64,000 nt of DNA, from positions 4,650,001 through 4,714,000 of the forward strand of contig CAXXKX010000003.1 in NCBI GenBank assembly GCA_963676655.2, in the 5' to 3' direction. The translations under genes were made by a program, and so were the position numbers. The stretch's first letter is position 1. Each line of letters opens with the position of its first letter. Under the pieces are notes generated by a model that was not told where the DNA came from, did not search any database, and saw only the letters and a list, made by a program, of their open reading frames with translations. Shown here one piece after another: positions 45,328 to 54,503 of the stretch. The stretch comes from G963676655 sp963676655 (GTDB taxonomy: Bacteria > Verrucomicrobiota > Lentisphaeria > Victivallales > Victivallaceae).

Positions 45328-47829
45328 TTATATTTTCTTAGTTCCCAGGAATTCGCCAGGGGATAGGTTCCGTCCATATATTCTTATTTTTTTTATGTCG
45401 CCTGAATAGTATTGATATGGCTGCCATACATTACGACATTTTCCACCAATTATCACAACATTCAACATCTCGTGTGCGCTCATGGGAGCAATGCTTTTTT
45501 TGTCCTGGATTTCTCCATCAAGATATAAAGACAGATTTTTCAAATCATAAACAACCGCAATACGGGTCCATTCATCAAATTTGACTGCTTTTTTCGAACG
45601 AAGTGAAATCGATATGTTGCTGCTGACTTTCTGTCCTCCCGCTGCTTCAATCGCAGAGGAACGTTCAACAATTATATATCCATGGGAGTCAATGCTTAAT
45701 TGTATTTGATTATTTCCCGACCCAATGATTCCCATGGCCTTTCCGGTTTTTTTCGGTTTTATCGATACTTCGTAGGTTGAAGCGTAAGGGAAGGCGGTCC
45801 CTCCCTGGATTGTTATATATTGATTGCCGCTAAATCGGTAATATCCGCCGGTCGCTTTGTCGTTTATGAATAAAGGGGAGTTTATTTTCTTCTTTTTTTT
45901 CAGCCCGCCAAGGTGTTCATGCCGGTAAGCCGTTCGAGCCAGGTGTCCACCGCCATAACCGCTGCCGCCGAGAAAGCCATTGTGACGGTAACCGGAGTAA
46001 TCGATTAATAAGGGGCCGGCATCAAAATTACATGGATAATAAAAAAATGGTACCCGGTCAGCATTGATGTTGATTTCAGTGATGCCATGCTTATTGGAAA
46101 TTACGGGTAACTTCACCTGTTTGCCGTAGCGGTTGCCGGATATCCATATCGGAGAGGAAATATAGCGGCACCCATGATTATTAACTAATTCCAGATTATA
46201 CCAATCCAGAGACGATATGGGGTCGGGGAGCAATATTGACTGAGCCATGTCAAGTGACCATTGGGATTTCCTTTGGATTTCTCTGCCGTTGCGCATAATT
46301 CGAACAGTGCCACCGCCTTGATTCCAATTGCCGCTGAAATTTGATGCCGCATCACTTTGGATTACGGTCAAACCATATTCCGGGTAATGCAAAATGTTAC
46401 CATTTGTTACGGTATTAATACTCCACTCTTTTGTTCCTTTGTTAATGATCAGCATATTTCTTAACGATCTAGACCACCAAAGTAAATGTGCTCTCATTCC
46501 GGCTACAAGCATAGTTGGAGGAAATGAGTCTGCAACTTGATTATAGTTTCGACTTTGAATTTTGACTTTTGGCAATAACGCCAGTTTATCTGCAAATTCC
46601 AAGGAGTCTAGTTTAAATACTTTTCTGTCAATCGTATTCGGATTAGGTGTCATTGCTGGAAATGTATGAAGGATTTTTCCCTTTGCATCGCAGATTTCCA
46701 GGGTTAAACTCAAATTAGAATATTGATTTTCCGAGGGAAATGATATGATTTCAAAGAGCGCGGGCTGCCCCAACAAAACATTGGTGAAATTACTCACATA
46801 AACATCCATTCCTTTTCTTTTTGATGGATTTTTGCCGCGCCATTTATCAAGATGATACTGGGCAGTCCGCAACAGAACATCATCAAGTTCATACGACGGA
46901 AATATTCTTGAGTTTTCATATATATCGAAAAAATTGGTTATAACTACGGCATCCGGTTTTGAGGCGATGACGTCAGTCCATGACTTCAGATATTTCTCAT
47001 TCAGATCAGGGATTGTTCCGCCGTAATGAAAATGAACGGTATAGGTATTGTGAACAGATGCTTCAAATATCTTATGAGGAAATTCTTTGTGCATAATTTT
47101 TGAGGCCATCACATGAAATTTGCGCTGGCCGGCATCTGTCCAGTTCGCGTAAGCGGAAATACCATCAAATACCTTGAGATACTCTCTAAGCACATCAGGA
47201 GATTCCCTTAGTTTTTTTGTCCAAGCATTTGCCAGAATGATGATTTTGCCGTATTTTTTTTCTACGTTGGTCACCATTTTATGCCATGTTTCCGGGGAAT
47301 ATGTTGCGGGAGTGTAGATGATTAATAAAGGAGCCCCATTCAATCTGTACACTGCCGGATGATTTTTAAGGGTTGGCCAGAGTTTTTTGAATAGATTCTC
47401 AAATTGTTCCACCGCCTTGTTTTCCGGTCCTTTGTGAACAGACACGAATAAAGACGTTTTAAATCCGTTGTCGGCCGCTTGAAACCCGTCGGCGGCATTT
47501 TTAAAGCTTTTTTGCCAGCTGATACTGCCGTCTTTTTCAAGCGTGACTTCAAATTGCACTCCCGACAAACCATACGGTTTACAAACTTCCGCAACTTTTT
47601 GCCACATTAATTTTTCGTCTTTGGGAAAATTATTCCAGGCGTAGTCCGGACCACCGGCTCCATAGCGACAGGAACGACTTGGACGCCACCACGGATTAGC
47701 CTGGCTCCAGCAACTCTTCATATATGTTGTTTTGTCAAATTTGGGACGAAGATCCTTCTGGATTGCTGCACTGGATACTGTACTTATTATGGCCCCATAG
47801 CATAGCAAGGTAATTATTACGTTGATCAT
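45328..47829 (-). CDS. Secreted GH71/GH99-like glycan hydrolase with C-terminal LamG domain, locus B
   Basis: An 833-residue protein. A signal peptide (MINVIITLLCYGAIISTVSSA) precedes a TIM-barrel region of the endo-acting GH71/GH99 type (GLSGVQFEVTLE, HPAVYRLNGAPLLIIYTP, ILANAWTK, DGISAYANWTDAG), a middle beta-rich region, and a C-terminal concanavalin-like LamG domain (about 610-820; FDEWTRIAVVYDLKNLSLYLDGE). It is probably a surface or periplasmic enzyme on alpha-glucan or mannose-containing polymers; the family call is by pattern only. It follows the pseudopilin gene by 120 bases. Confidence 0.75.
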   Translation of the reverse strand: MINVIITLLCYGAIISTVSSAAIQKDLRPKFDKTTYMKSCWSQANPWWRPSRSCRYGAGGPDYAWNNFPKDEKLMWQKVAEVCKPYGLSGVQFEVTLEKDGSISWQKSFKNAADGFQAADNGFKTSLFVSVHKGPENKAVEQFENLFKKLWPTLKNHPAVYRLNGAPLLIIYTPATYSPETWHKMVTNVEKKYGKIIILANAWTKKLRESPDVLREYLKVFDGISAYANWTDAGQRKFHVMASKIMHKEFPHKIFEASVHNTYTVHFHYGGTIPDLNEKYLKSWTDVIASKPDAVVITNFFDIYENSRIFPSYELDDVLLRTAQYHLDKWRGKNPSKRKGMDVYVSNFTNVLLGQPALFEIISFPSENQYSNLSLTLEICDAKGKILHTFPAMTPNPNTIDRKVFKLDSLEFADKLALLPKVKIQSRNYNQVADSFPPTMLVAGMRAHLLWWSRSLRNMLIINKGTKEWSINTVTNGNILHYPEYGLTVIQSDAASNFSGNWNQGGGTVRIMRNGREIQRKSQWSLDMAQSILLPDPISSLDWYNLELVNNHGCRYISSPIWISGNRYGKQVKLPVISNKHGITEININADRVPFFYYPCNFDAGPLLIDYSGYRHNGFLGGSGYGGGHLARTAYRHEHLGGLKKKKKINSPLFINDKATGGYYRFSGNQYITIQGGTAFPYASTYEVSIKPKKTGKAMGIIGSGNNQIQLSIDSHGYIIVERSSAIEAAGGQKVSSNISISLRSKKAVKFDEWTRIAVVYDLKNLSLYLDGEIQDKKSIAPMSAHEMLNVVIIGGKCRNVWQPYQYYSGDIKKIRIYGRNLSPGEFLGTKKI

Positions 47830-47949
47830 ATTTTAAGTTTCCGTTTTTTCATTAAAGATTTGAATTCAAGGTGAACAAATACACGCAATAAGATAATTGC
47901 GGTATCAAGGTCGGAAGCGCGAGCTGCAATTAAAAAAAATTTTTGCGGC

Positions 47950-48675
47950 TTATTTAATTGCTTTCCAGGAGTTTGAATTCATCGTTTCAGTCCATTTCAT
48001 GGCCTTCGCATGGCCGTCAACAAATGTCCAGTTATTCCTGCCTGAATGATAGCCCACTTTTGCCGGATCATTGGTGACATTTCCGGAAGTGGAGAGAGAG
48101 TATTCATAACTATATCCGGGATTGTAACATTTTGCATTTTTAACGCTGTAACGCATTCCATTTGCGGCATCAAAATTTTCTGCCATCAGAATCGTGTTTG
48201 ATGCCTGCCTTATGTTGCCCATTTTGCGCGGACCGGTGTATCCATCCGCATTTAAGTCGTTGACGGCATCCATCACTTCCAGATTGACGCAATAGCTGAT
48301 TTTATACCAATGAGAACTGCTTTTGAGCCAACTTGCTTCTGCAACCTGGTCAGACGGACAACGAAAGATCTTAAACTTTTTGGGAAACCACCCGCCCCAC
48401 GGCGGTAAAGTTATACCAAGATTTTTCGCAATTATACATTGCCAGTTATCTGCCGAGGTGATTGCTAAATCGCGGCAATATGGAAACATGTCTTCATTAT
48501 CGTTGGCATAGAGGATGCATCCGGTAGATAAACTTTTCATTTGATTGGTACAAGAGATTGCTTTGGCTTTATCCCTGGCCTGATTTAATGCAGGCAGTAA
48601 CATTGATGCAAGGATTGCAATTATTGCGATTACTACAAGGAGTTCTATTAGTGTGAATGCTTTTGTCTTTTTCAT
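47950..48675 (-). CDS. Pseudopilin-like protein (prepilin N-terminal methylation domain), locus B
   Basis: A 241-residue protein. The leader MKKTKA is followed by FTLIELLVVIAIIAILASM with Glu at +5; Ala rather than Gly precedes the cleavage site. The periplasmic part ends in the NNWTFVDGHAKAMKW motif common to this expanded PVC family. Its first 45 residues are nearly identical to the locus A protein, while the globular parts diverge, suggesting different ligands on a common scaffold. It lies 80 bases after the GntR gene, probably in one operon. Confidence 0.88.
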   Translation of the reverse strand: MKKTKAFTLIELLVVIAIIAILASMLLPALNQARDKAKAISCTNQMKSLSTGCILYANDNEDMFPYCRDLAITSADNWQCIIAKNLGITLPPWGGWFPKKFKIFRCPSDQVAEASWLKSSSHWYKISYCVNLEVMDAVNDLNADGYTGPRKMGNIRQASNTILMAENFDAANGMRYSVKNAKCYNPGYSYEYSLSTSGNVTNDPAKVGYHSGRNNWTFVDGHAKAMKWTETMNSNSWKAIK

Positions 48676-48755
48676 GATTTCCCTCTCTGTTTTTTAATTG
48701 TTTGATAAAATTGGTTCGCGTGCTTTGTCCTGATGTCTGATTTATACCTCCCTTT

Positions 48756-49832
48756 TTATTGTACTGTTATTTGCCTGCAACTTGATTCTCTAATAATTAA
48801 TTCCGGAGATAACTTAACTCCGTTGAAATTTACAATTTGACCTTTAAGACGTTCCAGTAATATCTCCGCGGATTTTTTTCCTAATTCAATAATTGGAATT
48901 GACAGTGTGGTTAACGCTGGGGAAATCAAAGAGGCGACGGGCATATCGTTACAGCCAGTCACAGAAATATCTTTCGGAACGCTCAGCCCTTTTTGCGTGA
49001 GCCTCTGAATAACCCTGGCCGCTATATCATCATCGAGCGTAATAACGGCTGATACGCGGTCTTTTGATTTACACAGGAAATCGACAACCTTAAACGCATT
49101 ATCGCATGTAAAACCGATGTCAATAATGTTTTCATGGTGCAGTCTGATACCGTTATCCAGGCAAGCGGTAGAGACCCCGGTTTTGAAATCACGAGAAATG
49201 TTTATTTTTTCTCCTGCGTAAAGCAACGCTATATTTTTATGTCCGAGGCCGGCCAGATGTTCAACAATCAATTTGCCGGCTTTTTCAAAATCGATTAAAA
49301 CCGCGTTTTTCTGCATTCCGGGAAAATAATTTTTTGCGAAAATATGAGGGATTTGCTTCTGAACCAGGGTTTTGACAATGCTTTTATCAATCTGCCATGC
49401 TCCAATAATGAATCCGGCGTAGGTTGCGGCCATTTTTGTGATATCCGCTTCCAGATCTGAGCGGTGACTTGCCAAAATATCCAGAGTATATCCATTATTA
49501 CTCAGGACCTCGCCAATGCCGCGAATCATTTTTGATACTAACGGATGTATCGCGTATTCGGTATCAAAAATAACCAGTGCAATCTTTTTGGTTATTTCCG
49601 GTCGTCCTGTTTTAACGAAAGTACCTCGTCCTCTGATCCGGTATAAATATCCCTCGTTTTCAAGCTCTTTCATGGCCTGACGAACCGTGTTGCGCGAAAG
49701 ACCATAGCGCTTGACAAGTTCGGGTTCTGACGGCATACGGGAATTGTCCTGAAGTTTCCCCTGGCGTATGCGTTCAATAAAATATTCTTTCAGTTCCTGA
49801 TATTTGAATGGTGCTGATTGTACCGGCATCAT
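48756..49832 (-). CDS. GntR-type regulator with LacI-like sensor domain, locus B
   Basis: A 358-residue AraR-like repressor. The winged helix (about 10-75) reads RMPSEPELVKRYGLSRNTVRQAMKELENEGYLYRIRGRGTFV. The C-terminal 275 residues form a LacI/periplasmic-binding fold (KKIALVIFDTEYAIHPLVSKMIRGI ... VTGCNDMPVASLISPALTTLSIP). It is the first gene of the locus B operon, so it is autoregulated through the two operators just upstream. The effector sugar is unknown. Confidence 0.93.
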   Translation of the reverse strand: MMPVQSAPFKYQELKEYFIERIRQGKLQDNSRMPSEPELVKRYGLSRNTVRQAMKELENEGYLYRIRGRGTFVKTGRPEITKKIALVIFDTEYAIHPLVSKMIRGIGEVLSNNGYTLDILASHRSDLEADITKMAATYAGFIIGAWQIDKSIVKTLVQKQIPHIFAKNYFPGMQKNAVLIDFEKAGKLIVEHLAGLGHKNIALLYAGEKINISRDFKTGVSTACLDNGIRLHHENIIDIGFTCDNAFKVVDFLCKSKDRVSAVITLDDDIAARVIQRLTQKGLSVPKDISVTGCNDMPVASLISPALTTLSIPIIELGKKSAEILLERLKGQIVNFNGVKLSPELIIRESSCRQITVQ

Positions 49833-49852
49833 AAATCTCCGTGGTTAATATT

Positions 49853-49870
49853 AAGTTGTACCAACAACTT
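49853..49870 (-). promoter_or_regulatory. GntR operator 1 (perfect palindrome)
   Basis: AAGTTGT-ACCA-ACAACTT has 7-base perfect arms. It covers about the +2 to +19 region of the GntR promoter, so a bound dimer would block transcription start or early elongation. Confidence 0.85.
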
Positions 49871-49878
49871 TGTGAACC

Positions 49879-49907
49879 ATTATACAGTTTAACAGGCTTA
49901 ATGTCAA
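49879..49907 (-). promoter_or_regulatory. Consensus sigma-70 promoter of the locus B operon
   Basis: On the minus strand TTGACA (49907-49902), a 17-base spacer and TATAAT (49884-49879) match the consensus exactly. It lies 46 bases before the GntR ATG, with one operator on each side, so it should be strong when not repressed. Confidence 0.9.
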
Positions 49908-49930
49908 TAGTGAAAGTAAAAAAAATATAT

Positions 49931-49948
49931 TAATTGTACCAACAACTT
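49931..49948 (-). promoter_or_regulatory. GntR operator 2 (upstream copy)
   Basis: TAATTGT-ACCA-ACAACTT repeats operator 1 with one degenerate arm. Centres are 78 bases apart on either side of the promoter, which would allow repression by looping or a graded response. Confidence 0.8.
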
Positions 49949-50126
49949 TAAAGGGGTAAATTGTTTAATTGAAGGTTGCAGATATAAAAATTGAGTACCA
50001 TTATTAATATAGTATACAGGTTCTGATTTTCTTTTTTATTTGCATTTTCAGTTGCCGGGGAAAAACTGTGAGCAGATTGCCTCTGTAAAAAAATCAGAAA
50101 AAAGTTATAAAAAGCTGAAAAAAAGG

Positions 50127-50154
50127 TTGAATTTACTCCTTGGATGTGTATATT
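50127..50154 (+). promoter_or_regulatory. Promoter of the rpsL-rpsG-fusA-S10 operon
   Basis: TTGAAT (50127-50132), a 16-base spacer and TATATT (50149-50154), or TATTAT two bases on, lie about 72 bases before rpsL. Confidence 0.65.
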
Positions 50155-50225
50155 ATCTGTCTTTCGCGTTGTGAATATAGAATTTTTAACTAAAATTGAA
50201 TATAAAAAAAGCAAGGTAATTAAAA

Positions 50226-50600
50226 ATGCCGACAATCAATCAATTAGTACGTCAAGGACGTTCAAGTAAGGTTCGCAAGAGCAAATCACGTGCGCTGCAC
50301 AATTGCCCGCAGCGTCGCGGAGTTTGCTTGCAGGTAACCACCAGAACGCCGAAGAAACCTAACTCCGCTCTGCGCAAAATCGCCAGAGTTCGTCTGACCA
50401 ACGGTCAGGAAGTCACCGCTTACATCGGTGGTGAAGGTCATGGATTGCAGGAACACTCAGTGGTACTGGTAAAAGGCGGTCGTGTACGTGACCTGCCGGG
50501 TGTACGTTATCACGTCGTACGTGGTGCGCTGGATGACAGCGCCGGTGTTGGCAAACGTCGCCAATCACGTTCTAAGTACGGAGCAAAACGTCCGAAATAA
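50226..50600 (+). CDS. rpsL: 30S ribosomal protein S12
   Basis: A 124-residue decoding-centre protein. The conserved loops TTRTPKKPNSALRKIARVRL and GVRYHVVRGALD are intact; lysines at the two classical streptomycin-resistance sites look wild type. It opens the str operon. Confidence 0.99.
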   Translation: MPTINQLVRQGRSSKVRKSKSRALHNCPQRRGVCLQVTTRTPKKPNSALRKIARVRLTNGQEVTAYIGGEGHGLQEHSVVLVKGGRVRDLPGVRYHVVRGALDDSAGVGKRRQSRSKYGAKRPK

Positions 50601-50630
50601 ATTTCGGGCTTATGATGAAATATTTTAATG

Positions 50631-50664
50631 AAAACTGTCGCCATCGTCTGATGCCGGCAGTTTT
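50631..50664 (+). terminator. Hairpin between rpsL and rpsG
   Basis: AAAACTGTCG-C-CATC, loop GTCT, then GATG-C-CGGCAGTTTT gives about 15 pairs with one mismatch and a short U tract. It probably acts as a partial terminator or mRNA-processing site that sets S12 against downstream expression. Confidence 0.65.
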
Positions 50665-50749
50665 GTTCTGAAATATGAAGCATAAGAAAAAAGTAATTTA
50701 TTAAATAGTAACAGATAAGTTGAACAAAAATAATTCTAGGGTATAGATT

Positions 50750-51220
50750 ATGAGAAGACGAAAAGCAGAAAAGCGTGAGCTTACCCCTGACGTCAAGTAC
50801 AACAGCGAACTCGTTGCGCGCCTGATTAACACGATCATGAGCCGCGGCAAAAAGTCTACTGCGCAGAGCATTGTTTATGGTGCTTTCAACTTGATCAATG
50901 AGCGTAAGCCGGGAATGGATCCTTTGGAAGTATTCCTGCAGGCACTGGAAAATGTAAAACCGAAGCTGGAAGTAAAGAGCCGTCGTGTTGGTGGTGCTAC
51001 TTATCAGGTTCCGATCGAAGTCAGCGCAGACCGTCAGGTTGCGTTGTCACTCCGCTGGATAACCGACTATGCTAAAGGTCGCAAGGGCCGTCCGATGATG
51101 GAATCATTGGCTGGCGAACTTCTTGATGCCTTTGAGAACACCGGTTCTTCAATCAAGAAACGTGAAGATACACAGAAAATGGCGCTGGCCAATAAAGCCT
51201 TCGCTCATTTCCGATGGTAA
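50750..51220 (+). CDS. rpsG: 30S ribosomal protein S7
   Basis: A 156-residue primary binder of the 16S rRNA 3' domain. It opens MRRRKAEKRELTPDVKYNSELVARLIN and holds the conserved VKSRRVGGATYQVPIEV and KREDTQKMALANKAFAHFRW segments. Standard str-operon position between rpsL and fusA. Confidence 0.99.
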   Translation: MRRRKAEKRELTPDVKYNSELVARLINTIMSRGKKSTAQSIVYGAFNLINERKPGMDPLEVFLQALENVKPKLEVKSRRVGGATYQVPIEVSADRQVALSLRWITDYAKGRKGRPMMESLAGELLDAFENTGSSIKKREDTQKMALANKAFAHFRW

Positions 51221-51277
51221 AATAAAAATCTAAAAGAGAAATCCGGAATAAGAAATTATTCTGCTGTTGTTTGAAAT

Positions 51278-53392
51278 ATGCCGACTGTTGATAAAAAATA
51301 TGAAGAAGCCGCTGGGCGTAAAGTTCAGCTGAAGAACGTTCGTAATATCGGGATTATGGCGCACATCGATGCGGGTAAGACCACTTTATCAGAACGTATC
51401 CTTTACTATACTGGAATTAATTATAAAATTGGCGAGGTCCACGAAGGTACCGCCACCATGGACTGGATGGAGCAGGAACAGGAACGAGGTATTACTATCA
51501 CTTCCGCTGCAACTACCTGTGAATGGAAAGGGTTTAAGATCAATATTATTGATACTCCCGGACACGTTGATTTTACCGCTGAAGTGGAACGTTCATTGCG
51601 AGTGCTTGACGGCGCAGTTGCCGTTTTTTGTGCAGTTGGCAAAGTTCAACCTCAGACTGAGACTGTCTGGCGACAGGCTCAAACCTATAAAGTTCCAATC
51701 GTTGCCCTTGTTAACAAGATGGACCGGACTGGCGCGAATTTTGACGCGGTAGTCGAGGACATCAGGCACAAACTTGGTGCAACTGCTATACCCTTGCAGA
51801 TTCCTATCGGCGCTGAAAGCGATTTCCAGGGCGTTGTTGATATCATCAACAAGAAAGCCATTTATTTTGACGGAGACGAGTTCGGCGCCGAAATGCGTAT
51901 AGAGGATGTCCCGGCCGAGTTTGCGGATAAAGCTGATGAAGCGTTGCATTACATGGTCGAATGTCTGGCTGAATATGATGAAGAGATCATGGAATTGTTC
52001 CTCGAGGACGTTACTCCCGAATTGGACGATATCAAAGCAGCTTTGCGCAAATGTACGGTTTCCGGTAATGTAGTTCCTGTGGCCTGTGCGTCAGCCTTTA
52101 AGAATAAAGGCGTTCAGCCGCTGTTGGATATCGTAACTGAATTGCTACCGTCTCCAATCGATGTTTGGGATATCGATGGTATGGATCCACATACTGAAGA
52201 ACCGATGACTCGTCACGTTGGAGACAAGCAGCCTTTTTCTGCTCTGATCTTTAAGATTATGAATGACCCCTACGTTGGTAAACTGACTTATTTCCGTGTA
52301 TACAGCGGTACGGTTGCCAAAGGTATGACAGTGTACAATCCGCGAACCCGCCAGCGTGAACGCCTCGGCCGTATTCTGCAGATGCATGCCAATACCCGTG
52401 AAGAACGCGATGAGATTTTCAGTGGTGACATTGCCGCTGCGGTAGGTCTGAAAAATGTAACTACCGGCGACACCATCTGTGTTGAGAGTGATCAGATCAT
52501 TCTTGAATCAATGAACTTTCCCGATCCTGTTATTTCAATCGCAGTCGAGCCTAAAACAAACTCTGACCGCGATAAACTCTACAAAGCCCTCGGCTATCTC
52601 TCCGATGAAGACCCGACCTTCCAGGTCCGTTCCGATGAAGAAACCTCCCAGACTGTTATCTCAGGTATGGGCGAACTGCATCTGGATATTATCATCGACC
52701 GCCTTAAGCGTGAATTCAAGGTTGAGGCCAATACCGGACAGCCGCAGGTAGCTTATCGTGAAACCATCCTGAAAAAAGGCGAAGCTAATACCAAGTTTGT
52801 TCGCCAGAGCGGTGGTCGCGGTCAGTATGGCCATGCTGTTATCGAGATTGAACCGATGGAGCGCGGTCACGGTCAGACTTTTGAAAACCTGGTTGTCGGC
52901 GGTAATATTCCGCGTGAGTATATTAAACCGGTCGAAAAAGGTATCATGGATGCCGCGAAAACCGGGGTTATTTCCGGCAGTCCGGTGGTGGATTTCCATG
53001 TCAAGCTGCTTGACGGCTCATACCACCCGGTTGACTCTTCGGAAATGGCATTTCAGATTGCCGGTTCAATGGCTTTCAAGGAAGCTGCTCGGAAGGCCGG
53101 TATGGTGATTCTCGAACCTGTTATGAAGATGGATATCACTACTCCTGACGAGCACATGGGTGATATTATCGGTGATATTACTTCACGCCGCGGTGCGATC
53201 ATTCAGGTCGACGCTGACCAGGGCGGTGATTATACCAAGGTAACCGCACATACTCCCCTGGCTGAACTCTTCGGTTATGCCACGGCGATGCGCTCACTTT
53301 CGAGGGGACGTGCTTCTTATTCTATGGAGCCATCACATTTTGATAAAGTACCAACTAGTGTTCAAGAAAAAATAATGGAGAAAGAAAAATGA
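51278..53392 (+). CDS. fusA: Elongation factor G
   Basis: A 704-residue translocation GTPase. G motifs AHIDAGKTT, DTPGHVDF and NKMD are present, followed by domains II-V (GRGQYGHAVIEIEP, EPVMKMDITTPDEHMGDIIGDI). Length is near 700, as usual. Its stop overlaps the rpsJ start (ATGA), so fusA is directly coupled to the S10 cluster without the tuf gene that often lies between. Confidence 0.98.
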   Translation: MPTVDKKYEEAAGRKVQLKNVRNIGIMAHIDAGKTTLSERILYYTGINYKIGEVHEGTATMDWMEQEQERGITITSAATTCEWKGFKINIIDTPGHVDFTAEVERSLRVLDGAVAVFCAVGKVQPQTETVWRQAQTYKVPIVALVNKMDRTGANFDAVVEDIRHKLGATAIPLQIPIGAESDFQGVVDIINKKAIYFDGDEFGAEMRIEDVPAEFADKADEALHYMVECLAEYDEEIMELFLEDVTPELDDIKAALRKCTVSGNVVPVACASAFKNKGVQPLLDIVTELLPSPIDVWDIDGMDPHTEEPMTRHVGDKQPFSALIFKIMNDPYVGKLTYFRVYSGTVAKGMTVYNPRTRQRERLGRILQMHANTREERDEIFSGDIAAAVGLKNVTTGDTICVESDQIILESMNFPDPVISIAVEPKTNSDRDKLYKALGYLSDEDPTFQVRSDEETSQTVISGMGELHLDIIIDRLKREFKVEANTGQPQVAYRETILKKGEANTKFVRQSGGRGQYGHAVIEIEPMERGHGQTFENLVVGGNIPREYIKPVEKGIMDAAKTGVISGSPVVDFHVKLLDGSYHPVDSSEMAFQIAGSMAFKEAARKAGMVILEPVMKMDITTPDEHMGDIIGDITSRRGAIIQVDADQGGDYTKVTAHTPLAELFGYATAMRSLSRGRASYSMEPSHFDKVPTSVQEKIMEKEK

Positions 53393-53706
53393 GCAAGCAG
53401 CAGAAAATTCGCATTCGCCTGCAAGCCTACGATCATCGTATTCTGGATCAAAGCGTTACTGAGATCCTCAATACTGCCAAACGCACCGGCAGCATGTACG
53501 CCGGACCGATTCCGTTGCCGACTCGTATGGAACGGATTACCGTTAACAAGTCTCCGTTCGTCAATAAAAAGTCGATGGAGCAGTTTGAAACTCGTACCCA
53601 TAAACGGCTTCTTGATATCGTTAAGCCGACCACGAAGACAATCGATGAGTTGAAAAAACTCAATCTTCCGGCCGGCGTAGATATTTCACTGAAGCTGGTT
53701 GATTAA
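53389..53706 (+). CDS. rpsJ: 30S ribosomal protein S10
   Basis: A 105-residue protein of the 30S head, also NusE in antitermination. It carries KIRIRLQAYDHRILDQSVTEI and THKRLLDIVKPTTKTIDEL. It starts inside the fusA stop and is followed by an unusual 135-base gap before rplC. Confidence 0.98.
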   Translation: MSKQQKIRIRLQAYDHRILDQSVTEILNTAKRTGSMYAGPIPLPTRMERITVNKSPFVNKKSMEQFETRTHKRLLDIVKPTTKTIDELKKLNLPAGVDISLKLVD

Positions 53707-53841
53707 TCGACCGGTAAACGGGCCGTGCAAGCCGGATTCTAATGAATCAGGTTTGCCGCCGCTGGTCGCAAGTTAATAATCCTGAACAAAAAGATACCAA
53801 TGCTTTCCGCCGATTGGAAGTATGTATCGGAAGGAGAAATC
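53707..53841 (+). promoter_or_regulatory. rpsJ-rplC leader with hairpin
   Basis: A 135-base spacer in an otherwise tight operon. It holds a strong hairpin at 53728-53755 (arms CAAGCCGGATTC and GAATCAGGTTTG, loop TAAT) and ends in the AAGGAGA site of rplC. No known leader family is recognised. Confidence 0.5.
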
Positions 53842-54486
53842 ATGAAAGGATTAATCGGCAGGAAGATCGGCATGACGCAGGTCTACAACGATAAAGGTGA
53901 GGTTATTCCTGTCACCGTTGTACAAGCCGGCCCATGCGTAGTTGTCGACGTCAAGACAGCTGAAAAAGACGGTTACAGTGCCGTTCAGCTTGGTTTTGGC
54001 GCCAAGAAAGCCAAGAACGTTCCGAAACCAATGCGCGGTCATTTCAAACGCGCTGGTATTGAAGAATCTGTTCTGCCCGCCAAATTGCGCGAGATCCGCA
54101 CTGAAGCTGATTCAGACATGGAACTCGGTGCCACTTTGAATGCTGATGTTTTCAGCGCTGAAGATCATCTGGATATCACCGGAACCATTAAAGGTCGCGG
54201 TTTCCAGGGTGTTGTCAAGCGCTACAACTTTGGCGGCGGTCGCTATAGTCACGGTGGTGGCTGGAAACGTAAACCCGGTTCTATCGGCCAGTGTGAATTC
54301 CCAGGTCGTGTTGACAAAGGCAAAAAGATGCCTGGCCAAATGGGTAACGTTCAGCGTACTATCCAGAATCTTCAGATCGTCAAGGTTGAAGCCGAAGACA
54401 ATCTGTTGTTCGTCAAAGGCGCCGTACCCGGCCCGAACGGCGGTATTCTGGTTATCCGTGAAGCTAAAAAAATGAAAAGCAATTAA
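53842..54486 (+). CDS. rplC: 50S ribosomal protein L3
   Basis: A 214-residue assembly protein near the peptidyl-transferase centre. It starts MKGLIGRKIGMTQVY, with AAGGAGA just upstream, which settles the start over an earlier in-frame ATG at 53800. The core FGGGRYSHGGGWKRKPGSIG loop and PGPNGGILVIREA end are intact. Confidence 0.98.
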   Translation: MKGLIGRKIGMTQVYNDKGEVIPVTVVQAGPCVVVDVKTAEKDGYSAVQLGFGAKKAKNVPKPMRGHFKRAGIEESVLPAKLREIRTEADSDMELGATLNADVFSAEDHLDITGTIKGRGFQGVVKRYNFGGGRYSHGGGWKRKPGSIGQCEFPGRVDKGKKMPGQMGNVQRTIQNLQIVKVEAEDNLLFVKGAVPGPNGGILVIREAKKMKSN

Positions 54487-54503
54487 CCTGACAGGAGAGA
54501 ATA

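Noticed and set aside
49948..50235. A 95-codon minus-strand frame between the GntR gene and rpsL
   Set aside because: It overlaps the rpsL promoter and start, is Phe/Asn-rich from AT-rich DNA, and has no supporting features.
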